A DNA stretch of 64,000 nucleotides from contig NZ_SNWH01000006.1 of assembly GCF_004361885.1 (NCBI RefSeq), positions 1-64,000 on the forward strand, read 5' to 3'. The stretch is from Halomonas ventosae (GTDB taxonomy: Bacteria > Pseudomonadota > Gammaproteobacteria > Pseudomonadales > Halomonadaceae). Position 1 is the stretch's first letter. Every line of letters begins with the position of its first letter. The notes under the pieces are model-generated. The model saw only the letters and a program-made list of their open reading frames with translations. It was not told the origin of the DNA and made no database searches. Shown in pieces: positions 17,129-29,249 of this stretch. The position numbers and the translations under genes are program-made.

Positions 17129-17944
17129 TCAGCGGCGCAGCCGTGTCAACCCTTCCTGGGCGCTGGAGGCGACCAGCCGGCCCTGGCGGTCGTAGATGCT
17201 GCCGCGGGCGAAGCCGCGTGCCCCGCCGGCCCAGGGGCTGTCCATGTCGTAGAGCAGCCAGTCGTCGACCCTGAGGTCAGCGTGGAACCAGAGCGCATGG
17301 TCAAGGCTGGCAAGCTGCAGCCGCGGATCGCGAAAGTCAATGCCGTGGGGCATCAGGGCAGTGATCAGCAGGTTGAAGTCGGAGCTGTAGGCGAGCAGGT
17401 TGCGATGCAGTGCCTGGTCATCGGGTAACTCGCCGACCAGCCGGAACCAGAACCGCTTGCGAGCCGGTCGGCCGAGCTCGACCGTCTCATCGACCTGCAG
17501 GAACTCGATGGGGTGGCCGGGGAAGCGCACTAGGCGAGCGTCGCCCTCCGCCAGCGTCTCGGGTGGGGCGACCTCGGGCATGGCGGGCTGGTGGGCGATG
17601 CTCTGCTCCGTACCGTGGAAGGAGGCGCTGCAGAAGAAGATCGGCCGCCCCTTCTGGATGGCGGTGACCCGGCGGGTGGTGAAGCTGCCTCCATCGCGTA
17701 CGGCGTCGACCTGGTAGACCACCGGGCGATGCGGGTCCCCGGGGCGCAGGAAGTAGCCGTGCAGGGAGTGGCTCTTGCGCGCCGGGTCGACGGTCTGGCT
17801 GGCTGCCGAGAGCGACTGGCCCAGTACCTGGCCACCGAAGAGTTGCGGCAGGCCAAGATCCTGGCTATGGCCGCGGAACAGGTGCTCTTCCAGGGGCTCC
17901 AGGCAGATCAGCTCCACCAGCGCGTTCAGGGCGTCGGGCTTCAT
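17129..17944 (-). CDS. tesB: Acyl-CoA thioesterase II
   Basis: A 271-residue double hot-dog thioesterase of the TesB family. Key stretches are FGGQVLGQSLSAASQTV, SLHGYFLRPGDPHRPVVYQV and RDGGSFTTRRV in the first hot-dog domain, and SLDHALWFHADLRVDDWLLYDMDSP and GSIYDRQGRLVASSAQEGL in the second. Length fits E. coli TesB. It hydrolyses a broad range of acyl-CoAs to free acids and CoA in the cytosol. It is divergent from tadA, with a 19-bp perfect palindrome between them. Confidence 0.93.
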   Translation of the reverse strand: MKPDALNALVELICLEPLEEHLFRGHSQDLGLPQLFGGQVLGQSLSAASQTVDPARKSHSLHGYFLRPGDPHRPVVYQVDAVRDGGSFTTRRVTAIQKGRPIFFCSASFHGTEQSIAHQPAMPEVAPPETLAEGDARLVRFPGHPIEFLQVDETVELGRPARKRFWFRLVGELPDDQALHRNLLAYSSDFNLLITALMPHGIDFRDPRLQLASLDHALWFHADLRVDDWLLYDMDSPWAGGARGFARGSIYDRQGRLVASSAQEGLTRLRR

Positions 17945-18000
17945 TGTTTTCCTCCATGATGATGGTGTGCAGCGAGGCCAGCGATATCATACGATCGTCT

Positions 18001-19982
<1,982 letters not shown>

Positions 19983-20138
19983 GGAAGCGATAGGCGGCAA
20001 TCGGACCGCTCACCTTAACCAGCCCGTGGGCGGCTGTCACCTGCACCGATTTCGCCTGTCCTGCGCTTTCCCGTATCATGTGGCTCGTTGCCGCCGGCCG
20101 CGGCCCCGAATTCTCCCTGTCTTTAGAGGCTTCAGGAT

Positions 20139-23100
20139 ATGCTCGAACTGCGAGGCGCGCCCGCCCTATCCGCTTTCCGCCACGCCAAGCTACTGGACGC
20201 CCTGCGCGCATCCGTTCCCGAGGTCGAGTCCCTGCATGCCGACCATGTCCACTTCGTCGACCATGACGGCGACCTGGACAACGACGAGCGGCGCCTGCTG
20301 GAGCAGCTGCTCGACTACGGCGCCGAGCGACAGGCCGAAGACGCCGCGCCAGCGCACGGGACACGCGCCGAAGGGCAACTCTTTCTGGTGGTGCCACGCA
20401 TCGGCACCCAGTCGCCCTGGTCTTCCAAGGCCACTGATATCGCTCGCAACTGCGGGCTGACCAGGGTACGGCGCATCGAGCGCGGCGTCGCCTACCGGGT
20501 GAGGCTCAGGGGCGCCCTCTCCGAGACCGCCTTCGAGCAGCTCCGGGCCGCCCTGCACGATCGCATGACCGAGAGCGTGCTGGCCGACGCCTCCGACGCT
20601 GCCAAGCTCTTCGCCCACCACGCGCCGGCGCCGCTGGGCAGTGTCGATGTGCTCGAGGGGGGCCGCGAGGCGCTGGTCACCGCCAACCTCGAGCTGGGGC
20701 TGGCGCTGGCCGAGGATGAGATCGACTACCTGGTCGAGGCCTTCCGCAATCTGGGCCGCAATCCCACGGATGTCGAGCTGATGATGTTCGCCCAGGCCAA
20801 CTCCGAGCACTGCCGCCACAAGATCTTCAATGCCGATTGGCTGATCGATGGCGAACCGCAAAGCCATTCGCTGTTCGGGATGATCAAGCACACTCATGAC
20901 CAGTCGCCTGACGACATTCTCTCGGCCTATTGCGACAATGCCGCGGTGATTCGCGGCAGCCAGGCCCCGCGCTTCTTCCCCGCCACGCTTACCGGCAAGG
21001 AGGGCGAGCGCGCTGTCTATGACAGCGTGGAAGAGCCGATCCAGCTCCTGATGAAGGTGGAAACCCACAATCACCCGACCGCCATCGCGCCGCACCCCGG
21101 AGCGGCGACCGGCGCTGGCGGCGAGATTCGCGACGAGGGCGCCACCGGCATCGGCGGCAAGCCCAAGGCAGGACTGACCGGCTTCACCGTCTCCAACCTA
21201 CGTATTCCCGACTTCGTGCAGCCCTGGGAGGCCTTCGATTACGGCAAGCCCGAGCGCATTCAGTCGGCGCTTGCGATCATGCTCGAGGGGCCCATCGGCG
21301 GGGCCGCCTTCAACAACGAGTTCGGTCGCCCGAACCTTGCCGGGGTCTTTCGCACCTACGAGCAAGACGTCCTGGGGCGTGATGGCATCGAGCGCCGGGG
21401 TTATCACAAGCCGATCATGCTCGCCGGTGGTTACGGCAATATTCGTGACGCTCATGTCCAGAAGGGCGAGATCCCGGTGGGCGGCAAGCTGATCGTGATG
21501 GGGGGGCCGGCGATGCTGATCGGCCTGGGCGGCGGCGCGGCCTCCTCCATGGCCTCCGGGGCCTCCAGCGCCGACCTGGACTTCGCCTCGGTGCAGCGCG
21601 GCAACCCGGAGATGGAGCGCCGCGCCCAGGAGGTGATCGACCGCTGCTGGGCGCTGGGTCGCGAGAACCCGATACGCTTCATTCACGACGTCGGCGCCGG
21701 GGGCCTCTCCAACGCCCTGCCGGAGCTGGTCAAGGATGGCCAGCGCGGTGGCCGGTTCGAGCTGCGTGCGGTGCCCAACGCCGAGCCGGGCATGAGCCCG
21801 CTGGAGATCTGGTGCAACGAGGCCCAGGAGCGCTACGTGCTGGCGGTGGCGCCGGAGGACCTCGCCACCTTTGAGGCGCTGTGTGAGCGCGAGCGCTGCC
21901 CCTATGCGGTGGTGGGCGAGGCCATTGATGCCCACCACCTGTCGGTGACCGATGGCCATTTTGAGAGCCAGCCGGTCGACCTGCCGATGAGTGTGCTGTT
22001 CGGTAAGCCGCCGAAGATGCAGCGCGAGTTCACGCGCCAGGCCAAGACGCTCTCCGGGGTGATGCTCGACAACCTCGACCTGCGCGAGGCCATGGACCGC
22101 GTGCTGCGCCTGCCCGCCGTGGCCTCCAAGAGCTTTCTGATCACCATCGGCGACCGCTCCATTACCGGCCAGGTGGCCCGCGACCAGATGGTCGGCCCCT
22201 GGCAGGTGCCGGTGGCCGACGTCGCCGTGACCACGGCGAGCTTCGACACCCATGCCGGCGAGGCCATGGCCATGGGCGAGCGTCCGCCGGTGGCGCTGAT
22301 CGACCCGACCGCCAGCGCCCGCCTGGCGGTGGCCGAGGCCATCACCAACTTGGCCGCCGCGCCCATCGACAAGCTCGGCGACATCAAGCTCTCCGCCAAC
22401 TGGATGAGCGCCGCTGACCACCCGGGCGAGAACCAGGCGCTATATGACGCCGTGCATGCCGTGGGCATGGAGCTCTGCCCGGCACTGGGCATCGCCATCC
22501 CGGTGGGCAAGGACTCGATGTCCATGCGCACTGCCTGGCAGGCGGCGAGTGGCGCGGATGACGAGCCGCTCGAGGAGAAGAGCGTCACCTCGCCGCTATC
22601 GCTCTGCGTGACCGGCTTTGCCCCGGTCAGCGACGCCATGCGCACCCTGACCCCGCAGATCAATCTGGAGCAGGATGAGTCCGACTTGTTGCTAATCGAC
22701 CTGGGCGGCGGCCGCAATCGCCTGGGGGGCTCGGCGCTGGCCCAGGTCTACGGCCAGGTGGGCGACGAGTGTGCTGATCTGGACGATCCCGAGGACCTCA
22801 AGGCGTTTTTCGCGGTAATCCAAGGGCTCAACGCCGAGGGCATGCTGCTGGCCTACCATGACCGCAGCGACGGCGGCCTGCTGGTGACGCTGCTGGAGAT
22901 GGCCTTCGCCGCCCATGCGGGCCTCGAGATCAAGCTCGACTGGCTGATCGACGAGCCCGTCGATGCCTTCAATGCACTGTTCGCCGAGGAGCTCGGGGCG
23001 GTGATACAGGTGAACCGCCAGCACACCGAAGCGGTGCTGGCCCAGTTCGCCGCCGCCGGCATCGAGACCTGCGGCGTCATCGCCCGGCCGCGCTACGACG

Positions 23101-24131
23101 ACCAGGTGCGTGTGACCCTCTTCGAGGAGCCGCTGCTGGAGACCACTCGGCTACTCGCCCAGCGTACCTGGGCCGAGACCAGCTACCGCCTGCAGGCCCT
23201 GCGTGACAATCCCGAGTGTGCCAAGAGCGAGTTCGACGGCCTGCTCGATGGTCGCGACCCTGGGCTCTCCGCCCAGCCCAGCTTCGATATCGACGAGGAT
23301 ATCGCGGCGCCCTATCTTGAGGCATCTCAGGTCCAGGCACCCCAGGTCAACACGGCACGCCCGGCGGTGGCGGTGCTGCGCGAGCAGGGGGTCAACGGCC
23401 AGCTGGAGATGGCCTGGGCCTTCGACCGGGCCGGCTTCGAGGCGGTGGACGTGCATATGAGCGATATCCTCGAGGGGCGGGTGTCGCTGGAGGCGTTCAA
23501 GGGCCTGGTGGCCTGCGGCGGCTTCTCCTACGGTGACGTGCTGGGCGCCGGCGGCGGCTGGGCCAAGTCGGTGCTGTTCAATTCCCGTGCCCGGGAGCAG
23601 TTCGCGGCCTTCTTCGCGCGCGACGAGAGCTTCTCGCTGGGGGTATGCAACGGCTGCCAGATGCTCGCTCAGCTCAAGGAGCTGATCCCCGGGGCCGAGG
23701 CCTGGCCGCGCTTCGTGCGCAACGAGTCCGAGCAGTTCGAGGCTCGCGTCTCCATGGTCCAGGTGGAGGAGAGCCCGTCGGTCCTGTTGGCCGGCATGGA
23801 AGGCTCACGTCTGCCCATCGCCGTGGCCCATGGCGAGGGGCGCGCCGAGTTCCGCGACAGTGCCCATCTGCGCGGCATTCAGGGCAGCGGCCAGATCGCC
23901 CTGCGCTTTTTGGACAACCATGGCCAGGTAACCACTCGCTACCCGGCCAACCCCAATGGCTCGCCGTCGGGCATCACTGGCCTGACTACCCCCGATGGCC
24001 GGGTCACCATCATGATGCCGCACCCCGAGCGGGTGGTGCGCGCGGTGACCCATTCCTGGCGGCCCGCCGAGTGGACCCGCGACGGCGCCTGGATGCGCCT
24101 GTTCCGCAACGCGCGTGTCTGGCTGGGCTGA
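20139..24131 (+). CDS. purL: Phosphoribosylformylglycinamidine synthase, single-chain form
   Basis: A 1330-residue purine-synthesis enzyme that makes FGAM from FGAR, ATP and glutamine. It carries, in order, the N-terminal PurS-like region, two AIR-synthase-type halves ([35 protein letters not shown]; later GKDSMSM and YHDRSDGGL) and a glutamine amidotransferase domain with the nucleophile in GVCNGCQML and the HGEGRAEF region near the C-terminus. The length is full for the gammaproteobacterial fused type. It stands alone with a strong hairpin after it; no PurR-box match was found upstream. Confidence 0.98.
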   Translation: MLELRGAPALSAFRHAKLLDALRASVPEVESLHADHVHFVDHDGDLDNDERRLLEQLLDYGAERQAEDAAPAHGTRAEGQLFLVVPRIGTQSPWSSKATDIARNCGLTRVRRIERGVAYRVRLRGALSETAFEQLRAALHDRMTESVLADASDAAKLFAHHAPAPLGSVDVLEGGREALVTANLELGLALAEDEIDYLVEAFRNLGRNPTDVELMMFAQANSEHCRHKIFNADWLIDGEPQSHSLFGMIKHTHDQSPDDILSAYCDNAAVIRGSQAPRFFPATLTGKEGERAVYDSVEEPIQLLMKVETHNHPTAIAPHPGAATGAGGEIRDEGATGIGGKPKAGLTGFTVSNLRIPDFVQPWEAFDYGKPERIQSALAIMLEGPIGGAAFNNEFGRPNLAGVFRTYEQDVLGRDGIERRGYHKPIMLAGGYGNIRDAHVQKGEIPVGGKLIVMGGPAMLIGLGGGAASSMASGASSADLDFASVQRGNPEMERRAQEVIDRCWALGRENPIRFIHDVGAGGLSNALPELVKDGQRGGRFELRAVPNAEPGMSPLEIWCNEAQERYVLAVAPEDLATFEALCERERCPYAVVGEAIDAHHLSVTDGHFESQPVDLPMSVLFGKPPKMQREFTRQAKTLSGVMLDNLDLREAMDRVLRLPAVASKSFLITIGDRSITGQVARDQMVGPWQVPVADVAVTTASFDTHAGEAMAMGERPPVALIDPTASARLAVAEAITNLAAAPIDKLGDIKLSANWMSAADHPGENQALYDAVHAVGMELCPALGIAIPVGKDSMSMRTAWQAASGADDEPLEEKSVTSPLSLCVTGFAPVSDAMRTLTPQINLEQDESDLLLIDLGGGRNRLGGSALAQVYGQVGDECADLDDPEDLKAFFAVIQGLNAEGMLLAYHDRSDGGLLVTLLEMAFAAHAGLEIKLDWLIDEPVDAFNALFAEELGAVIQVNRQHTEAVLAQFAAAGIETCGVIARPRYDDQVRVTLFEEPLLETTRLLAQRTWAETSYRLQALRDNPECAKSEFDGLLDGRDPGLSAQPSFDIDEDIAAPYLEASQVQAPQVNTARPAVAVLREQGVNGQLEMAWAFDRAGFEAVDVHMSDILEGRVSLEAFKGLVACGGFSYGDVLGAGGGWAKSVLFNSRAREQFAAFFARDESFSLGVCNGCQMLAQLKELIPGAEAWPRFVRNESEQFEARVSMVQVEESPSVLLAGMEGSRLPIAVAHGEGRAEFRDSAHLRGIQGSGQIALRFLDNHGQVTTRYPANPNGSPSGITGLTTPDGRVTIMMPHPERVVRAVTHSWRPAEWTRDGAWMRLFRNARVWLG

Positions 24132-24173
24132 CCCCAGGGGGCTTGCCTCGTCCTTCTATCTTGTCACCGCCGA

Positions 24174-24212
24174 CACGCTGACGCCCGGGCACCAGTCCCG
24201 GGCGTCAGCGTG
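24174..24212 (+). terminator. Long hairpin after purL
   Basis: A 16-bp perfect stem, CACGCTGACGCCCGGG with its complement, around a CACCAGT loop, 42 bp after purL. No T run follows on either strand, so it may act as a transcript-end stabiliser or pause site rather than a classical intrinsic terminator. It lies between convergent genes. Confidence 0.55.
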
Positions 24213-24232
24213 CTGGGTGGGACAGGCAGGGG

Positions 24233-24445
24233 TCAGGAGCGGCTGTCGTCGGTGGCGTCCGCTTGCCTGAGATGTGCCTCGAGATCCTCGATGACATGGC
24301 GGAACTGAGCCTGGAAGTGATCGAAGCGTCCGAAGTCATGGCCGCACTCGTCGCAATACACGTGATACTGATCCTCTCGTCCCGGTGGGAGGCGCTTCGA
24401 CCGGCTACCGCAATTGGGGCACTCGGGACTGGTATTCATCTTCAT
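24233..24445 (-). CDS. Small zinc-ribbon protein of unknown function
   Basis: A 70-residue protein with two CxxC knuckles, CPNCGS at 9-14 and CDECGH at 31-36, making a rubredoxin-like zinc ribbon, followed by an acidic helix (FQAQFRHVIEDLEAHLRQAD). The start MKMNTS has GGAG about nine bases upstream; the frame is open further upstream but lacks coding character. Proteins of this shape may bind nucleic acid or protein partners. The function is unknown. Confidence 0.75.
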   Translation of the reverse strand: MKMNTSPECPNCGSRSKRLPPGREDQYHVYCDECGHDFGRFDHFQAQFRHVIEDLEAHLRQADATDDSRS

Positions 24446-24751
24446 GCAGGTTTCTCCTTCATTTTGATCAAGGCGATGGACGCTGTTCGCCGTGCGTAAT
24501 CCTTCACTAGGTAGCATGGCACTCAGCATGCAAGTCAAGGGTTGCGCATGAGCTGTGGCGTCGAATCCGCCCTTGGCAGTGGCAAATTGCGGGGGATCGC
24601 CGAGCGTCTGCGAATGTTGGCCCGAATAGGATACCAGTGACTGAGGGTGATTGACCGCCTGGTCATTATCCTCGCCTCTCTGAGCTGTCTCCTGCGCTGA
24701 GCTCTTGCTAAACTGCCCCGTTGATCCTGCGTCCCCGGAGAGGCACGCCGC
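24446..24751. other. Intergenic region between the zinc-ribbon gene and scpA
   Basis: 306 bp between divergent genes. It must hold the promoters for both. I see no strong -35/-10 pair, RNA gene or repeat, and no open frame with a convincing start. Confidence 0.4.
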
Positions 24752-25693
24752 GTGAGCGCCACCCCTGATACCGTCAGCCCTCAACGGACCGATGCCGCGG
24801 CCGGCCACGCCGAGGTGCTGGGAAGGCTGTTTGACGAGCCGATCACCCAGCTGCCTGAGGATCTCTATATTCCCCCTGAGGCGCTGCGGGTGTTTCTAGA
24901 AGCCTTCGAGGGGCCGCTGGATCTGCTGCTCTACCTGATCCGCCGCCAGAACCTGGATATCCTGGCCATCGATGTGGCCGCCATCACCCACCAGTACATT
25001 GAGTACGTGGAGCTGATGAAGGCCATGGAGATCGAGCTGGCCGGCGAGTACCTGCTGATGGCGGCGATGCTAGCCGAAATCAAGTCGCGCACCCTGCTGC
25101 CACGCCCGCCCAAGCAGGGCGGCGACGACGAGGAGCAGGACCCGCGGGCCGAGCTGATTCGCCGGCTGCAGGAGTACGAACGGCTCAAGCACGCCGCCGA
25201 GTCGCTGGCCGAGCTGCCGCGCCTGGGGCGCGACTGGTTTCCGGCCCGGGCGGCCCTGCCGTCCCTGGAGGCACGGGTGATCCACCCTGACGTGGCGCTC
25301 GACGAGCTGCTCGGGGCCCTGGCCGGCATCCTGCGCCGCGCGGAGCTCAACCAGGCCCACCAGATCAGCCGCGAGGGGCTCTCGACCCGGGAGCGCATGC
25401 TGGCGATCATGGAGCGCCTGGACCACGAGCACTACACCGCCTTCGAGGCGCTGTTCACCCTGGAGGAGGGGCGGGCCGGGGTGATCGTCACCTTCATGGC
25501 GATCCTCGAGCTCGCCAAGGAGGCGATGATTGAGATCGTGCAGAATGCCCCGCTCTCGCCGATCCACGTGCGGGCGCGGCTGGACGAGCAGGAAGCCTTC
25601 GAGGCGGAGACCACCCTGGAGGAGGGCGAGGGCGGCGAGAGACCCTTCGATGATGAGCGTCGCGAAAACCCGGACGGGAGCGATCCGGCATGA
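24752..25693 (+). CDS. scpA: Segregation and condensation protein A (kleisin)
   Basis: A 313-residue kleisin that bridges SMC heads in chromosome condensation. The family core is clear: FEGPLDLLLYLIRRQNLDILAIDVAAITHQYIEYVELM, then LAGEYLLMAAMLAEIKSRTLLP. The C-terminal winged helix includes FLAILELAKE-type sequence (here FMAILELAKEAMIEI). The start is GTG, with GGAGAGG upstream. The stop overlaps the scpB start by four bases (ATGA). No smc gene is in the window. Confidence 0.95.
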   Translation: MSATPDTVSPQRTDAAAGHAEVLGRLFDEPITQLPEDLYIPPEALRVFLEAFEGPLDLLLYLIRRQNLDILAIDVAAITHQYIEYVELMKAMEIELAGEYLLMAAMLAEIKSRTLLPRPPKQGGDDEEQDPRAELIRRLQEYERLKHAAESLAELPRLGRDWFPARAALPSLEARVIHPDVALDELLGALAGILRRAELNQAHQISREGLSTRERMLAIMERLDHEHYTAFEALFTLEEGRAGVIVTFMAILELAKEAMIEIVQNAPLSPIHVRARLDEQEAFEAETTLEEGEGGERPFDDERRENPDGSDPA

Positions 25694-26538
25694 CCGCCAT
25701 GGAGTTTCCCGATGCCCTGGATGAGATTCTCGAGGCGGCGCTGCTGGCGGCCGGTGAGCCGCTGGGGCTGGAGCGCCTGGAGGGGTTGTTCGATGACCAC
25801 GAGCGCCCGCCGCGGCGCGCCCTGCGTGAGGCCCTGGAACGCCTGGGGGGCCGCCACGAATGCGGGGCCATGGAGCTGATCGAGACTGCCTCGGGCTACC
25901 AGCTGCGCATCCGGCCGCGCCTCTCGCCCTGGGTGTCGCGGCTGTGGGACGAGCGGCCCCAGCGCTACTCCCGGGCGCTGCTGGAGACCCTGGCGCTGAT
26001 CGCCTATCGCCAGCCGGTGACCCGCGGCGACATCGAGGAGGTGCGGGGCGTGACGGTGAGCGGCTCGATCGTGCGCACCCTGCTCGACCGCGGCTGGATT
26101 CGCGTGGTGGGCCACCGTGACGTGCCGGGCCGCCCGGCGGTCTATGCCACCACGCGACGCTTCCTCGACGACTTCGGCCTCAAGACCCTCGACGAGCTGC
26201 CGCCGATGCACGAGCTCAAGCATTTCGAGGAGCCGATCCTGGAGGAGGAGGCCCCGCCTCTTCAGCACGAGCTGCTTGCCCAGGCGGACGAGGCGGCAGA
26301 GGATTCGCCCGAGAGGGGCGGCAAGGGCGCCCCGCAAACTGCCGCGGCGGCAGCGGAGGCTACCGAGACGACGGCCGGGAGGGCCGACGAAGACGAACAC
26401 GCCGGGACGGCGTCCGAGCGGACAGGGCTGAGCTTCGCCGATCTGGAGGCTCGCCTCTCCGAACGTGCCCGGGGTCGCGTCGCCGATGACGCTGCCCCGG
26501 GGGCGGAATCCACATCCAGCGAGAATGATGACCGATGA
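25690..26538 (+). CDS. scpB: Segregation and condensation protein B
   Basis: A 282-residue partner of ScpA with two winged-helix domains in the first 185 residues. [47 protein letters not shown] is the family hallmark. The last 90 residues are acidic, rich in Ala/Glu and probably disordered, longer than in Bacillus ScpB. The start overlaps scpA and the stop overlaps rluB by four bases each, giving a tightly coupled scpA-scpB-rluB operon, a common arrangement in proteobacteria. Confidence 0.94.
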   Translation: MTAMEFPDALDEILEAALLAAGEPLGLERLEGLFDDHERPPRRALREALERLGGRHECGAMELIETASGYQLRIRPRLSPWVSRLWDERPQRYSRALLETLALIAYRQPVTRGDIEEVRGVTVSGSIVRTLLDRGWIRVVGHRDVPGRPAVYATTRRFLDDFGLKTLDELPPMHELKHFEEPILEEEAPPLQHELLAQADEAAEDSPERGGKGAPQTAAAAAEATETTAGRADEDEHAGTASERTGLSFADLEARLSERARGRVADDAAPGAESTSSENDDR

Positions 26539-27392
26539 GCACGACCACCGAGAAACTGCAGAAGGTTCTGGCGCGAGCCGGGCTGGGCTCGCGCCGCGAG
26601 ATGGAAGCGGCCATCGCCGAGGGCCGGGTCAAGGTCAACGGCAAGCTGGCGACCCTGGGCGATCGCATCGAGATGCGCGACCGGGTAGCCGTCGACGACC
26701 GCCCCGTCACCCTGCGTGGTGCCGAGGAGGTGCCGCGCCGGGTGATCATGTACAACAAACCCGAGGGCGAGCTATGTACCCGCAAGGACCCGGAGGGGCG
26801 GCGCACGGTCTTCGATCGCCTGCCGCGCCTCAAGGGCGAGCGCTGGATCGCCATCGGCCGCCTGGACATCAACACCAGCGGCCTGCTGCTGTTCACCACC
26901 GATGGGGAGCTGGCCAACAAGCTGATGCATCCTTCCACCGAGGTGGAGCGGGAATATGCCGTGCGCGTGATGGGTGAGGTGAAGAAGGAGCAGGTGGTGG
27001 CCATGGTTGAGGGCGTGATGCTCGACGACGGCCCGGCGCGCTTCACTGACGTTCAGGAGTTCGGCGGTGAAGGTATCAACACCTGGTTTCACGTGGTGAT
27101 CATGGAGGGCCGCAATCGCGAGGTGCGTCGGCTGTGGGAGTCCCAGGGGCTCACCGTCAGCCGCCTCAAGCGAGTGCGTTACGGCAACATCTTCCTCGAC
27201 AAGCGGACCAAGGCCGGCGAGTGGGTGGAGCTTTCCCAGGACGAGATCGATGACCTGTCGGCGACGGCCGGGCTTGCGCCGCGCAAGGTGCCGGAACTGA
27301 CCCCGGACGAGAGGAATCGCTGGAGTCGTGACAAGCACAAGCGCCGGCCGGTACAGGCCATGCGCAAGCCCAAGGCCCAGCGCGGTCGCTGA
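26535..27392 (+). CDS. rluB: 23S rRNA pseudouridine synthase (RluB type)
   Basis: A 285-residue RsuA/RluB-family enzyme. An N-terminal S4 RNA-binding domain ([22 protein letters not shown]) is followed by the catalytic domain with the Asp in [17 protein letters not shown] and the [16 protein letters not shown] motif. It is expected to modify U2605 of 23S rRNA. A basic C-terminal tail fits rRNA contact. It is co-transcribed with scpAB. Confidence 0.93.
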   Translation: MSTTTEKLQKVLARAGLGSRREMEAAIAEGRVKVNGKLATLGDRIEMRDRVAVDDRPVTLRGAEEVPRRVIMYNKPEGELCTRKDPEGRRTVFDRLPRLKGERWIAIGRLDINTSGLLLFTTDGELANKLMHPSTEVEREYAVRVMGEVKKEQVVAMVEGVMLDDGPARFTDVQEFGGEGINTWFHVVIMEGRNREVRRLWESQGLTVSRLKRVRYGNIFLDKRTKAGEWVELSQDEIDDLSATAGLAPRKVPELTPDERNRWSRDKHKRRPVQAMRKPKAQRGR

Positions 27393-27426
27393 GAGGCCTT
27401 GCCCTGCGGCCAAAGGCAAAAAGCGC

Positions 27427-27455
27427 TTGCCATCATGGGGGTGGATCAGTAATAT
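27427..27455 (+). promoter_or_regulatory. Sigma-70 promoter of the tRNA-Lys genes
   Basis: TTGCCA (-35) and TAATAT (-10) with 17-bp spacing lie 16 bp before the first tRNA-Lys. The distance fits a start just upstream of the mature 5' end. Confidence 0.75.
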
Positions 27456-27471
27456 CTGCCCCCGTTCGAAT

Positions 27472-27547
27472 GGGTCGTTAGCTCAGTTGGTAGAGCAGTT
27501 GGCTTTTAACCAATTGGTCGTAGGTTCGAATCCTACACGACCCACCA
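27472..27547 (+). tRNA. tRNA-Lys (anticodon UUU), copy 1
   Basis: A 76-nt tRNA with encoded CCA. The acceptor stem GGGTCGT/ACGACCC and anticodon arm TTGG-CTTTTAA-CCAA give anticodon TTT. Nearly identical to the E. coli tRNA-Lys. Confidence 0.98.
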
Positions 27548-27575
27548 TTCGGACCTGAGGCGTTCATGGCGCCAT

Positions 27576-27651
27576 GGGTCGTTAGCTCAGTTGGTAGAGC
27601 AGTTGGCTTTTAACCAATTGGTCGTAGGTTCGAATCCTACACGACCCACCA
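27576..27651 (+). tRNA. tRNA-Lys (anticodon UUU), copy 2
   Basis: Identical over all 76 nt to copy 1, with a 28-bp spacer between them. The two are probably one transcript, with the promoter before copy 1 and the terminator after copy 2. Confidence 0.98.
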
Positions 27652-27659
27652 CTTACCCG

Positions 27660-27700
27660 AAAAAGCACCCTTGCTTCCTGGAAGCGAGGGTGCTTTTTCT
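27660..27700 (+). terminator. Rho-independent terminator of the tRNA-Lys pair
   Basis: AGCACCCTTGCTTCC pairs with GGAAGCGAGGGTGCT (one G-T pair), preceded by A5 and followed by T5. It sits nine bases after the second tRNA. Confidence 0.9.
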
Positions 27701-27805
27701 ATAGGGGCTCGAAGAGCGGCTTGACTTAGGGGCTCGACTTTTCCATGGGATTTCCCTTGAGTCGCGTCGAGCAGGCCTTTGCGACAGGCGGTCTCCTCGT
27801 TTGAT

Positions 27806-27880
27806 TCAACGTAGGCCGAGGGCGGACAGCACCACTAGCACGATCACGACGGCGCCGACGATATAGACGATGTTGTTCAT
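27806..27880 (-). CDS. 24-residue single-span membrane protein
   Basis: ATG to TGA gives 24 residues: MNNIVYIVGA, a Val/Ile/Leu-rich core, then SALGLR. It is almost entirely one membrane helix with a short basic end. Support beyond the frame is good: GAGG lies about nine bases before the ATG, and a near-consensus sigma-70 promoter sits just upstream. Similar very short hydrophobic proteins occur in many proteobacteria, usually without a known role. The function is unknown. Confidence 0.68.
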   Translation of the reverse strand: MNNIVYIVGAVVIVLVVLSALGLR

Positions 27881-27900
27881 TGAGTAATCCTCTGCGACGC

Positions 27901-27928
27901 ATTATCCCGTGTCAGGATGCTGTGCCAA
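27901..27928 (-). promoter_or_regulatory. Sigma-70 promoter of the 24-residue protein gene
   Basis: On the minus strand TTGGCA and GATAAT are 16 bp apart, each one mismatch from consensus. The -10 lies 20 bp from the start codon. Confidence 0.65.
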
Positions 27929-28322
27929 GGTTGTAGTGATGGCGTCGCGGTCCATGCGACGCATGGTGAAACTCCCTGTACAGGCTACTCCCTTGCCTCA
28001 CCCATGCTGAGAATAAGCCACCGGTGACCTGCCTTCTGTGCGTTACCGTACATGGTGACGGTAGAGGATGATGCCGATGCTGAGCGTGATGAGGCGCGCA
28101 CTACCCGACCTGTGATCCGTGGGTGGGCCAGTATTCCGAGCGTAGTTAGATGACACCGTGACAACTGTGCGCTAGCGTACAATACATAGCTTTGTCCTCT
28201 CGTGCCCATCCTCGGCGAGCCGATGGAGGTGGAGCTATCTCTTGTCTATTGGCCTGGGGCAAAGTGACAGTTTCGACTCCTTTGGTCGGGACAGGCCTGT
28301 CCAGGTCACATGAGGTTCCGCC
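27929..28322. other. Intergenic region before the first Crp/Fnr gene, with a degenerate 16-bp direct repeat
   Basis: About 390 bp without a convincing gene. GTGCGTTACCGTACAT at 28038-28053 and GTGCGCTAGCGTACAA at 28167-28182 agree at 13 of 16 positions and are in the same orientation. The second overlaps TACAAT, a possible -10 element for the downstream regulator. These may be binding sites for one of the two Crp/Fnr proteins. No RNA gene was recognised. Confidence 0.4.
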
Positions 28323-29042
28323 ATGGCCGTGCAACTTGACCCTCGTCAGAATCACCTGCTGGCAGCCTTGCCGATGAATGAATACCAGCGCCTGGCGCCC
28401 CACCTCGAGCGGGTTGAGCTGGTGCTCGGGCAGTCGCTGGTCGAGTCGGGAAAGGTGATGCAGCACGTCTACTTTCCGACGGACGCCATCGTATCACTGC
28501 TCTGTGTCATGCAAGACGGTGATTCGACGGAAATTGCCGTTGTCGGTGCCGAGGGCATCGTCGGCATCTCGCTGTTCATGGGCGGCGAAACCACGCCGAG
28601 CCGGGCCGTGGTGCAGAGTGCCGGTGGCGCCTATCGCCTCAGGGGGCCGTTGCTGAAGGACGAATTCGATCGCGCCTCGACCCTGCAGTATCTGCTCTTG
28701 CGCTATACCCAGGCGCTGATCACCCAGATGGCGCAGACGGCGGTATGCAACCGGCATCACAGCCTGGATCAGCAGCTGTGTCGCTGGCTGTTGCTGAGCC
28801 TGGATCGCTTGCCGACCAATGAGCTGGTCATGACCCAGGAGCTGATCGCCAACATGCTTGGCGTCCGTCGCGAGGGTGTCACCGAGTCGGCGGGCAAGCT
28901 GCAGAAGGCTGGGCTGATCTCCTATCATCGGGGACGCATCAGTATCCTCGACAGGCCTGGCCTGGAATCGCGGGTCTGTGAGTGCTATGCGGTTGTCAAG
29001 AAGGAGTACGATCGCCTGCTGAGCTATCGTCGACCAGGATAA
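28323..29042 (+). CDS. Crp/Fnr-family transcriptional regulator, copy A
   Basis: A 239-residue regulator with an N-terminal cyclic-nucleotide-binding-like domain (about 20-135; VYFPTDAIVSLLCVMQDGDSTEIAVVGAEGIVG) and a C-terminal winged helix (ELIANMLGVRREGVTESAGKLQKAGLISYHRGRISILD). There is no N-terminal cysteine cluster as in Fnr, and the cAMP-binding phosphate cassette is not recognisable, so the signal is unknown. It ends in a CxCY motif (residues near 219-222) shared with copy B. TGAGG precedes the start. Confidence 0.9.
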   Translation: MAVQLDPRQNHLLAALPMNEYQRLAPHLERVELVLGQSLVESGKVMQHVYFPTDAIVSLLCVMQDGDSTEIAVVGAEGIVGISLFMGGETTPSRAVVQSAGGAYRLRGPLLKDEFDRASTLQYLLLRYTQALITQMAQTAVCNRHHSLDQQLCRWLLLSLDRLPTNELVMTQELIANMLGVRREGVTESAGKLQKAGLISYHRGRISILDRPGLESRVCECYAVVKKEYDRLLSYRRPG

Positions 29043-29249
29043 GGTGCCATCTGCGACCTGGACCGATCGGCTCTCGCTCAGCGCTTCCAGCGTGTGTGTC
29101 TCCTGGCGCACCGACGCGTGCCGATAAGCCTGCCAGTATGATGTGGCGGCTCGTGGCGTATGCTCGATGACTCTCCGTCTGCCGCCGACGTTGGAGCCAA
29201 GCGGTGGTTTGCCATGCGCCGTTGCCGGTTTCCAACCAGGAGCGTGCCC

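Noticed and set aside
20001..20138. PurR box before purL
   Set aside because: No ACGCAAACGTTTGCGT-like sequence is present.
27985..28209. 74-codon minus-strand frame before the first Crp/Fnr gene
   Set aside because: No ribosome-binding site, serine-rich chance-like composition, and it overlaps probable regulatory repeats.
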